A stretch of DNA of 64,000 bases from contig NZ_CP047318.1 in assembly GCF_009857135.1 (NCBI RefSeq), positions 62,001 through 126,000 of the forward strand. Direction: 5' to 3'. Origin of the DNA: Streptomyces sp. HM190. Lineage in GTDB: Bacteria > Actinomycetota > Actinomycetes > Streptomycetales > Streptomycetaceae. Under the pieces are notes generated by a model that searched no databases, was not told the origin of the DNA, and saw only the letters and a program-made list of their open reading frames with translations. Positions 27,778 to 35,293 of the stretch are shown here, piece after piece. Made by a program: the position numbers and the translations under genes. Positions within the stretch are counted from its first letter, which is position 1. Each line of letters begins with the position of its first letter.

Positions 27778-29917
27778 CCTGTCGCGCTGGTGGGAGCCTG
27801 CTCTCGACGCGCATCCCGAGGACCTGCTTGCCCTGGAGGCGGCTGCCGGACAGCAGCAGCGGTTCGGTCAGCTCGACGCGCTCGCGGCCCGGTTGCTGGC
27901 CGCGGCACTGGCCGGGCGGCCGGTGGCCTCGGTGGTCAGGGGTGAAGGGGCAGAGGCAGCGGACAGCGTCGAGGTGTTGGGGCTTACCGTCCAGGAGAGG
28001 ACGTGGTGCGCTGAGGCGTTCGGTCTTCAGGAGCAGCAGCGGCGTGGTGCCTGGTACCTGCCGCAGAAGATGTCACTCAAAGCCGGAGCAGTGAACCTGC
28101 CATCTCTGGTGCGCGAACGGCCCGCCCATGCCCTGACGTTGGCCGCGGACGGCTCGGTCGGCGTCAGCTTGGTGGACGGCGCGGCCGAGGCAGTGTTGCT
28201 GTGGTCGCTGCTGGTTCCGTTGTTCGAGACACTGATCGAGCCGATCCAGGTGCGGGCGGCTGGCCCGGCGAAGGCGGTCGACGACCAGCAGCGGCTGTGG
28301 TCCGGCATCGAGGAGCGCTACCGATTGCTCGGCATTTCCGACGAGGCGCTGGAGATCTTCAGCTTCGGGGGCGGCTGGCACCGGTTGGACCGGCCCGGAC
28401 AGCAACGTGCCCGCCTCCGTCTCCTGGACGCCCTTACGGCCGTGGATCCGCTGCAGCTCGTCACCCGTTATCGCAGCCTGCAGATGCAGGCCCTGATGGC
28501 CGGCTTCGCTAAGAAGGCCAAGACCGGCACCGCCCTGGCGCGCCGAGTTCTGACGCGCGCCCTGCAGCGGGTCGTCTGCGGCTATTTCGCTGGCGACTGG
28601 CTGGCCGTACTTGACTACCTTCAGGCGCCGCCGCACCCGGACGAGGAGGTCATCACCGCGTTGCCCGAGCCGCGCCTGTATGTGGGGATGTCCGCCCAGG
28701 CGGCCGGCATGGCGGCCGAGGCGGGTATACCGGAGCACGAGATTCATGCGATGCTCGCGGCGTTCCTTGGCGGCCCGACCTCCCTCTCCCCTGTCGAGGA
28801 GCGCGCGGCGGCGCTGCGCGGCTGGTGGACCGCCTTCGACCAGGCGCACGCCGCACAACGGCCCGGCATGCGGTCGCTGTGGGGGCTCGTCGACAACGAG
28901 GTCATGGCCTTCGAGTCGGGCGAGCGCGGCCAGCAGCTGTACCGGCAGGTGCTGCCCCCTTCTGTCAACGAGCAGGTGGACCGGCTGTGGCAGTCGGTGA
29001 CGCTGCAGCGGCACGCCAAGAGCATCGTCAGCAACCCACGCCCCCACCAGTTGATGGCCGAAACCTTCGGCCCGGCCCTGGAGTTCTGGCACGGCGTCGC
29101 GCTCACCGCCTGGTTCGTGTGCGAAGGCCCCTACTCCCGCACTCCCCTGTCCGGTGTGGCCGACTACTACAGCCGTCCCCTCGCCGCTCTGCGTGCCGCC
29201 AACTGCCCCGTCGCGCCAGATCTGATCGAGGAGCTGCGCGTTGCGGAGCAGCATTTGGGGCCGGAGGAGGCGATCATCAGGGAGCGCAGTGAACTCCCGG
29301 TGGACACCGCCGTCGGTTCCTTCACCCTGACGATGAGTCACAGCAGCGGCAGCCGCCGGGAAGGCTTCGAGCGGGTGCGTGACATCGTCACCCGCCATCG
29401 CCGCGCCTGGACCGAGCAGTACCTCGACACCTACCTGCAGCAGCGCTGGCGCACCGCGCTGCAAGACGTCGCACGCGCCTACCACCGGTTCGTGGCCGCG
29501 AAGGGCCGACCGCCCACCCTGATCCAGTTCGCCCAGTTCGCCGCCGCCACGGCCAACCAGTGGACCGGCGGCGACCTCGGCGGCCTCTACACCGCGATCG
29601 GAGAGCCTGCACCCGCCCAGCAGGAGCGCCCGGCCCGTCTCCTGCCGGGCGACGGGGACGACTTCGCCCGCCGCGTCTACACCGCACTCGGCGGCATTGC
29701 CGTCGACAACGACCTGCGCATGAACCAGCCCGAGGAAGCTCAACGGCAATGGCAACTCACCCGCCTGGCCGTCGAAAGCCTGCGCTACCTGCAACTCCAC
29801 GAAGCCCTCGGACAGCCCCCACACCCAAACAGTTTGGCTCGGCACGTCTGGCCTGGCCCTGGCCTGGGGGAGAAGCCGAAGGCTGGCCCGTCTTCCAGCG
29901 CACTCTGGCCACGCTGA
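27767..29917 (+). CDS. large protein of unknown function, partner of the nuclease-helicase
   Basis: ATG at 27767 lies 11 bases inside the helicase gene. The 716-residue product is mainly helical. No NTPase, nuclease or methylase motif was found. Recognisable stretches are only structural: RALQRVVCGYFAGDWLAVLDYLQAPP, MAAEAGIPEHEIHAMLAAFLGG, RWRTALQDVARAYHRFVAAKGRPPTLIQFAQFAA. The last 30 codons, from about 29820, read poorly, and the neighbouring +2 frame there continues into a TerD domain. This end may therefore be the result of a frameshift. By position it is a core part of the same system. Confidence 0.7.
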   Translation: MASDLSRWWEPALDAHPEDLLALEAAAGQQQRFGQLDALAARLLAAALAGRPVASVVRGEGAEAADSVEVLGLTVQERTWCAEAFGLQEQQRRGAWYLPQKMSLKAGAVNLPSLVRERPAHALTLAADGSVGVSLVDGAAEAVLLWSLLVPLFETLIEPIQVRAAGPAKAVDDQQRLWSGIEERYRLLGISDEALEIFSFGGGWHRLDRPGQQRARLRLLDALTAVDPLQLVTRYRSLQMQALMAGFAKKAKTGTALARRVLTRALQRVVCGYFAGDWLAVLDYLQAPPHPDEEVITALPEPRLYVGMSAQAAGMAAEAGIPEHEIHAMLAAFLGGPTSLSPVEERAAALRGWWTAFDQAHAAQRPGMRSLWGLVDNEVMAFESGERGQQLYRQVLPPSVNEQVDRLWQSVTLQRHAKSIVSNPRPHQLMAETFGPALEFWHGVALTAWFVCEGPYSRTPLSGVADYYSRPLAALRAANCPVAPDLIEELRVAEQHLGPEEAIIRERSELPVDTAVGSFTLTMSHSSGSRREGFERVRDIVTRHRRAWTEQYLDTYLQQRWRTALQDVARAYHRFVAAKGRPPTLIQFAQFAAATANQWTGGDLGGLYTAIGEPAPAQQERPARLLPGDGDDFARRVYTALGGIAVDNDLRMNQPEEAQRQWQLTRLAVESLRYLQLHEALGQPPHPNSLARHVWPGPGLGEKPKAGPSSSALWPR

Positions 29918-30492
29918 CCAACACCAGCCCGCCCTCGCAGACACCACCGGACGCGGAAGCAGCCGAGAACCGCCTGGGTGCCCCGCAGCCTGCCGGGAAG
30001 GCGCTGAGCAAGGGGGCCAACGCCCTTCTGGAAGCCGAATCCGTCACGGTGCGCATCATCACCACCGGTGTACCCGTCGATGTCTCCGCCGTACTCCTCA
30101 CCAGCCACGGCAAGGTACGCGGCGACCACGATCTCGTCTTCTACAACCATCCCTACCAAGACGGTGTCCACAGCAGTACAGCCGCCATCACCGCGGAACT
30201 GCCCCATATCCCTGCTGACATCGACCGCGTGGCCGTCATCGCCAGCATCGACCTCGAAGCACAGCCCACGGCCGTCTTCGACCAGCACGCCACATGGCGT
30301 GCGGAGACCACGCAGCCCTCGGGCACCAGCTTGTCCTTCGAGCCACCACCCTTCACTTCGGGCGAGACCGTCTCCGTCGTCGTGGAGATCTATCGGCACG
30401 CAGCGGGCTGGAAGGTCCGTGCTGTCGGGCAGGGCTACAACACCGGCCTGGCAGGCATGGCCACGGACTTCGGCATCAACGTAGAGGGCTGA
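29749..30492 (+). CDS. TerD-domain protein, start unclear, possibly fused to the previous gene by a frameshift
   Basis: From about 29880 this frame has good coding character. It reads GWPVFQRTLATLTN, a Pro/Ala-rich linker, then a TerD domain. The domain begins LSKGANALLEAESVTVRI and continues VSAVLLTSHGKVRGDHDLVFYNHP, DIDRVAVIASID and VVVEIYRHAAGWKVRAVGQG, ending GMATDFGINVEG. TerD domains bind calcium and occur in stress-response and defence operons. ATG at 29749 is the only upstream start of note but has no ribosome binding site. Either the TerD part is translated by coupling, or it belonged to the 716-residue protein before a frameshift near 29820. Confidence 0.6.
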   Translation: MATHPPGRRKPALPATPRSPRTAPTPKQFGSARLAWPWPGGEAEGWPVFQRTLATLTNTSPPSQTPPDAEAAENRLGAPQPAGKALSKGANALLEAESVTVRIITTGVPVDVSAVLLTSHGKVRGDHDLVFYNHPYQDGVHSSTAAITAELPHIPADIDRVAVIASIDLEAQPTAVFDQHATWRAETTQPSGTSLSFEPPPFTSGETVSVVVEIYRHAAGWKVRAVGQGYNTGLAGMATDFGINVEG

Positions 30493-30661
30493 CAGATCCA
30501 AGTCGCCCAGCCAGGATCATCACCGCTGGGCACGGGCACTTGCAACAAGGGCGGGCCCACCGGTCCGCACGTGCAGGTCCCACCACACCAGGACACACGC
30601 TGACCCGCCGGGCCGTCGTCAACGACAGCCTGGGACTGCTGATGCCCTCCGTTCCCCCAGC

Positions 30662-31066
30662 GTGTTCACGCTGCTGGCCGACCTGGAAAAGCTCTTCCGG
30701 GACTCTGCCGCGGACCGCCCCCGCTCCGTGGAGAAACTGCTCAGCCGCCTCAACGCCGTCGTCAGGCCCTTGTTCACCGAACCGGTGATGGAGGCCATCA
30801 GCCGGGCGTCGATGCTCACGGTGCTCTCCAACATCCCGCTGGGCCTTGCCACCATGCTCGGCGACATCGCCCCGCTGGCTGCGCGCCTGCCCCTGAGGTA
30901 CGAGCCGCTGCTGCCTCTGACCCGCACCGTAAAGAAGGCCGGTGCCGTCGCCGTCGGCGTCGAGTGGCCCCGCCTCGACGGCCTGACAGCCGGTTGCGGC
31001 ATCGACATCAACGCCTGCCTGGCAGGAGCTATGAGCGGTTCCAGCAGTCGACGCCCGGTCCTGTGA
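30662..31066 (+). pseudogene. truncated gene fragment after the TerD gene
   Basis: GTG at 30662 opens a 134-residue frame. The first 100 residues (VFTLLADLEKLFRDSAADRPRSVEKLLSRL, then PLRYEPLLPLTRT) have good codon use. The segment IPLGLATMLGDIAPLAARLPLRY is reminiscent of the region before CHAT protease domains, but that match is weak. The frame then runs 38 bases into the 3' end of the converging 669-residue gene, so the original 3' part is probably missing. No ribosome binding site was seen. Confidence 0.4.
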
Positions 31067-33038
31067 CGGACTCCAGGTTGAGCGGGTGACACGACGGTGC
31101 TTGGGCCAGGTGATGGGTCAGAGAGTCTTTGCGGTTGGCCAGATCGCGGATGACGCTCAGGGCATCGCTTTCTGCCGCGCCTCGGGAGTACTGGATCTTG
31201 TGCCAGTTACCCAGGAACTCCAGCAACATGTCGACGACTCCTCGTGCGGCGTGTGCGGTCATAGCGTCCGCTGGGGCCGTGAACTGCCCTCGGTGGATGG
31301 CGCTGTTTCGTGTGGCGTAGAGCCACTCAAGCAGTGCATGATGGATGTCTTGCTGGTCTTGGAGCCAGTCGGACAGGAGCTTGGGGTCAGCCAGGCGGGC
31401 ACGCCACAGTGTCAGGGTGTCCTGGGCGTACCCGCCGGCCATCCGGCTCAGAGCATCGATCGCCGCTTGTGCATCGCGTACGTCTTGTCCCGTCTGCGCC
31501 CGTGCGGGCAGCAGGACGTCGAGCCAGCCGTTGACATCAAGTTTCCAGCTGGTGAGGCGGAGGGGATGGCCATTGTCGCCGTCTTTCAGCAGGACGCGGC
31601 GCACCACGGCAGCGTGCGAGGTCACTGTCTGTTCCAGCGACCGCACCGCCTGCTCCTGAGGGGTCAGCTGCTGCCGTGCATGACGGGCCTGCTCGGCCAG
31701 CTGTGCGTGCGCTGCGCGTGCTGCGGGTTGTTCCAGCGTCTGCGTGCGCCCCACTGCTCGTTCCAGCTTGGCCAGGTCACTTGTGTCGTTGGCCAGCCGC
31801 ATCTGTGCGGAGCGAAGGTAGTTGAGCGCCGAGTTCGTGACTGTCTGGTAGAGGGCGATGAGTAGCTGGCGGATGGAGTGCAGAGCGCAGGCTTTTGCGA
31901 CGAGGTCGAGTTGCGTGGAGTCAACGTCCAGAGAATCGATGACGCTCCAGGCGAGAGCGGAGCTGGCCATCGGAGCGTCCAGTCGGGCAGCCAGGTGTGC
32001 GCTGCGCAGGGCAGGTCGTAGGGAGACGGGCCAGTGGGTGGTGAGGGGGCGGGCGACGGACGTAGAGACGCTCGTGAGATGGTGCGACTCTCGGCGTCCG
32101 GCGTCGTCGACAGTGATGGTGTGAGGGCCAAGGGTGAGGTCGACTAGTCGCTGACCGGCAGCGTACTGGTCTAGCGCTTCGCTGATCTGACGCCGCGCCC
32201 GGACGACAGCGGTCGCCGCATCGGCGGCAGCCACAGACAGATCGATCATGACTGCAGGCCCCTTGATGGCTGCAGCCCGGGCCGTCAGTTCTTGAGCCCC
32301 CACAGTGACGGGGCGGGAGGCGAGGAGCGGACTCTGCCGTGATCCCGGGAGGAGTTGGTCCAGGTGCTCGAGTTGACTGGCACCTTGGACAAGTCCTGCG
32401 ACACGGTAAGTGCGCGAGGGCGGCCACAGCACTGCAGTGATCGATACGGCGTCCTGAACAGCCCTGGATCCCTTGCGGATCAGATCAATGTGCAGCGAGC
32501 GAGGATCTCGCCCATCCAGCACTATGAGCGCGGCAACCTCTCCACGGGCTCGTGCCAACACGTCGGGTGGAAGGACGGGACCGTCCCACACGGAGGTCAC
32601 CCAGGTACGGATGTGGGCTGCCGTAGGGGCGATGTGAGCCTGGATGCGCGGAGCGTATGCGGCGGCCGTGGCCTTGCTGGTCGCACTGGTCAGTAGACCG
32701 GGGATCGAGGCGAGCAGCGTGTGAGCCTGCGTCGCCTGCTGCCCACCTCCCAGGGCCTGGTGGGCCGGCAGCCCTGCCGCCACGGTGGAGGCGGCAGTGG
32801 TCAGACACCGCTTGAGGAGTCCGAGTTTCGGCTGTCCGCCTGCCGCATGGCCGGCAAGTGCCTGGTGCGCTCGCGTCAGGGCAACAACAGTGCTGTTAGC
32901 GGTGGAGACATGGTCGCTTAGGTAGGCGCCTGGTTCGAGGCAGAGCAAGAGCCCTTCGAGGAAGCTCCTTTGCTGACGCGTCAGCTGCCTGCGATCAAAG
33001 TTGCTCCTGATCTCCTTGTCCCACACCGAGTAGCGCAC
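31029..33038 (-). CDS. large helical protein with C-terminal HEPN-like motif
   Basis: A 669-residue protein, GTG start at 33038. Most of it is helical and without family match. Near residues 574-590 the sequence YATRNSAIHRGQFTAP contains R577 and H582 in the R-x4-H arrangement of HEPN ribonucleases. A long helix (AARGVVDMLLEFLGNWHKI) follows, as in ApeA-like HEPN domains. HEPN proteins in defence islands cut RNA when triggered. It faces the helicase/TerD operon tail to tail. An antiviral or abortive role is inferred from motif and place; the fold beyond the motif is not verified. Confidence 0.6.
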   Translation of the reverse strand: MRYSVWDKEIRSNFDRRQLTRQQRSFLEGLLLCLEPGAYLSDHVSTANSTVVALTRAHQALAGHAAGGQPKLGLLKRCLTTAASTVAAGLPAHQALGGGQQATQAHTLLASIPGLLTSATSKATAAAYAPRIQAHIAPTAAHIRTWVTSVWDGPVLPPDVLARARGEVAALIVLDGRDPRSLHIDLIRKGSRAVQDAVSITAVLWPPSRTYRVAGLVQGASQLEHLDQLLPGSRQSPLLASRPVTVGAQELTARAAAIKGPAVMIDLSVAAADAATAVVRARRQISEALDQYAAGQRLVDLTLGPHTITVDDAGRRESHHLTSVSTSVARPLTTHWPVSLRPALRSAHLAARLDAPMASSALAWSVIDSLDVDSTQLDLVAKACALHSIRQLLIALYQTVTNSALNYLRSAQMRLANDTSDLAKLERAVGRTQTLEQPAARAAHAQLAEQARHARQQLTPQEQAVRSLEQTVTSHAAVVRRVLLKDGDNGHPLRLTSWKLDVNGWLDVLLPARAQTGQDVRDAQAAIDALSRMAGGYAQDTLTLWRARLADPKLLSDWLQDQQDIHHALLEWLYATRNSAIHRGQFTAPADAMTAHAARGVVDMLLEFLGNWHKIQYSRGAAESDALSVIRDLANRKDSLTHHLAQAPSCHPLNLESVTGPGVDCWNRS

Positions 33039-33568
33039 GTACGTACCTTACGTTCAACCAGGCACGTTGGCGCCCCCGCCCAAACGTCTGTAGCAGTCGG
33101 CATGAGAATGACATGGCCCTTCGCCACTCATGTCAGCAACAGGTGAGCACCATCCGTCAGTGCCAACTACCAGGTCACTGAGCCTGCGCCACTGACGTTC
33201 AGATGACGATGCCCAACTGACACTCCCCCGCAGACCATCACGGTGAAAGCGGGTTACCTCGAATCGCGCGACGGTGGACTTGCCATCGCGCTGCTCATGG
33301 ATGGGGGCGGGTACCGGGACTGGGCGTCTGAGTCCCCGCGATTGCGGGCAGCGACCGGCTGCCCGTCTGCCTCCCCCGGCCCCGCCAGTACCGCGTCCCT
33401 CCAGCCGGGAGCCCGCACCCTGGCCTTTCAGCACCAGGGTGCGTACCTCAAACAACACTCCCAGAGGCGAGAGTTAAGACAGCCCTCACTTCTGGCCCTC
33501 CCAGAGATAATGACTGTAATCAGGCAAAATGCACCCGTGGCGTTGACGTCTGCGAAATGATCTGACTT
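33039..33568. other. intergenic stretch of about 0.53 kb
   Basis: It lies between divergently oriented genes and should hold both promoters. No supported gene was found. A lower-GC patch near 33460-33560 precedes the toxin-like gene. Confidence 0.4.
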
Positions 33569-34069
33569 GTGACTCCAGACCCACGCGACCGTCGACGGTC
33601 CTCGCCACGAGCCCCAGCCAAACCACAGGTACGGATCCGTCCTTCCAGCGACGACGCTCACCAGGTCGTCTACTTCCAACGCCACCCTGACGACGACCCC
33701 TTGCAGACGGCTCCAGGGCGTGTATTCATGCGCGATGTATGCCCAGCCAAGGTACGCGCGACCATGACGGCAGTGCTTGCCGAGGTTGCCGCTGCACCCC
33801 CGAAGCGCTTCGCCGGCGGTGGGTACTGGGAAGCGATGAAAGGAGACATGGGTGGTTGGTACGAGGTTCGCGTAAACGGGCCCGGCCGCCATCACTACCG
33901 CTTGTTCTGCTTGCTCGACTACGAGGCGGAAGGACGCGAGAAGCCGCTGCTGGTCGTCGTTGCCGGGCTGGACAAGCCTTTCCGTACCGTCCTATCGGAG
34001 AGTGACTACCGATCGGTGCGGGAGCTGGGCGAGGAGTACCTGAAGCGCAACCCCCGCTCGACGCGGTGA
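33569..34069 (+). CDS. HigB/RelE-like toxin
   Basis: A 166-residue protein; GTG start at 33569 without a clear ribosome binding site. The core PKRFAGGGYWEAMKGDMGGWYEVRVNGPGRHHYRLFCLLDY and LLVVVAGLDKPFRTVLSESDYRSVRELGEEYLKRNPR is typical of phage-derived HigB-type toxins (GP49-like), which are ribosome-dependent mRNA interferases. The longer start is preferred because the N-terminal QVVYFQRHPDDDPLQ also belongs to that family. The HTH antitoxin-like gene lies on the opposite strand, tail to tail with a 12-bp gap, rather than in one operon. Confidence 0.75.
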   Translation: MTPDPRDRRRSSPRAPAKPQVRIRPSSDDAHQVVYFQRHPDDDPLQTAPGRVFMRDVCPAKVRATMTAVLAEVAAAPPKRFAGGGYWEAMKGDMGGWYEVRVNGPGRHHYRLFCLLDYEAEGREKPLLVVVAGLDKPFRTVLSESDYRSVRELGEEYLKRNPRSTR

Positions 34070-34081
34070 CTGGACGTCTGG

Positions 34082-34504
34082 TTAGGCGGCGGCAGTTGAG
34101 CGGGACTTGGAACGCCGCAGCTCGCTGAGGTGCTTCGCGAGCGCACGAGGATCTGCCGCACGACCTTCCAGCAGCGGCTCAGTGACGGTCTTCCGTTCAG
34201 CTGCTGGCAGCGGCTCAAGGGTGATCCTCATCCCTAGCGCCGCTGCCACTTCAGCCAGAGTGCCCAGCGTCGGATTGACGTGCCCCGCCGTGAACAGTCG
34301 CCGCACGGCGGCGGGCTCCGCACTGATTGCCCGAGCCAGTGCAGCCTTGGAGAGGTCTGCCGCGTCACGTGCCTCATCCAGCGCGTTCACGATCTGGTCG
34401 ATCGTGGCGATACGCATGGACTCAACAACGTAGTGGCGGAGAAATTCAGGGTCCTGCAAGTCCTCGGCAAGGTCGTCCCAGAAAGCGCCATGCTCCGTAG
34501 TCAT
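34082..34504 (-). CDS. HigA-like HTH protein, putative antitoxin
   Basis: A 140-residue protein, ATG at 34504 with GAGAGGAAGG upstream. The N-terminal part (FLRHYVVESMRIATIDQIVNALDEARDAADLSKAALARAISAEPAAVRRLF) leads into an XRE-type helix-turn-helix (NPTLGTLAEVAAALGMRITL) as in HigA-like antitoxins. It is convergent with the HigB-like gene. Normally antitoxin and toxin genes form one operon, so balanced expression here would need two promoters. It may instead pair with a toxin elsewhere. Confidence 0.75.
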   Translation of the reverse strand: MTTEHGAFWDDLAEDLQDPEFLRHYVVESMRIATIDQIVNALDEARDAADLSKAALARAISAEPAAVRRLFTAGHVNPTLGTLAEVAAALGMRITLEPLPAAERKTVTEPLLEGRAADPRALAKHLSELRRSKSRSTAAA

Positions 34505-34949
34505 TGCTGCCTTCCTCTCCCTTTGCCAGTACCGTAGAGCGTATCAAATAAGTTACGCATGCGCTAGGCTCGCAAACCCACTGCCAGCCAGGACGCGCAA
34601 GGACAGTTCTCGTGCGGCCAGGAGGATGCGGCAAGAGAGCTGATGGCTGAGGCCGATGAGCAGCGGCTGTTCACCGAGGCGTGTCTGCACGGACTGCGGG
34701 CCCGGCTGTGTGAAGACGTCGACTCACTGGACAGCTTCCTGCCACCTCACGTCGCGGAGCTAGCGCGGAAAATCGCCGGGGTACTGGAGGTGCCACAGCC
34801 AGCACCCGCGGGACGAACCGGGTCGCGGCGTCGTTGGACGGTGCGACCGGGCCCCGGGGATGTCACGGCTGATTCCCCTGGGGCCCGTGGTGTCTCAGCT
34901 GCGGATCAGGGCCCGCGGCCGGCCGCGATACCAACCACCCCGCCAGGGC
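34505..34949. other. stretch of decayed sequence before the CRISPR array
   Basis: A short frame beginning with ATG at 34643 reads MAEADEQRLFTEACLHGLRARL and an acidic helix for about 55 codons, with some coding character, then turns into Pro/Arg-rich noise. It may be the beginning of a lost gene. No family could be named. Confidence 0.35.
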
Positions 34950-35196
34950 GCCCAGGGCGGCCTCTGGGGCGTTCGAGCGGGGCATCGCGGCCCTGGCGCA
35001 GTACAAGGCCCGCACCGGCTCTGTAGGGCCCATCAGCCGCTCCCACACCGAAGTCCTGCCCGACGGGAGTGAAGTCCGCCTGGGGGTGTTTCTGTCCAAC
35101 AGCAAGACCAGACGCGCCAAGCTGAGCGCGGAACGGCTCCAGGCGCTCGCCGAACTCGGAGTCCACTGGGCGGTGACCGAGGAAACCCAGCACTGA
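34950..35196 (+). pseudogene. remnant of a helicase-associated (HA) domain
   Basis: The last 80 codons of a lost gene read GAFERGIAALAQYKARTG, then PISRSHTEVLPDGSEVRLGVFLSNSK, then TRRAKLSAERLQALAELGVHWA, ending in a TGA at 35194. That is one complete HA repeat as found in tandem at the C-terminus of large actinomycete helicases. Everything upstream of about 34950 in this frame is unrelated. There is no start. Confidence 0.6.
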
Positions 35197-35293
35197 CTGC
35201 GCCAGGGGAAGACAACCAGAACACAGCCGGTGGGCGGGCCCACAGCCACACCCGCCCCGCAGCCCCTAAGGCACCACAACCGACAGCCAAGAC

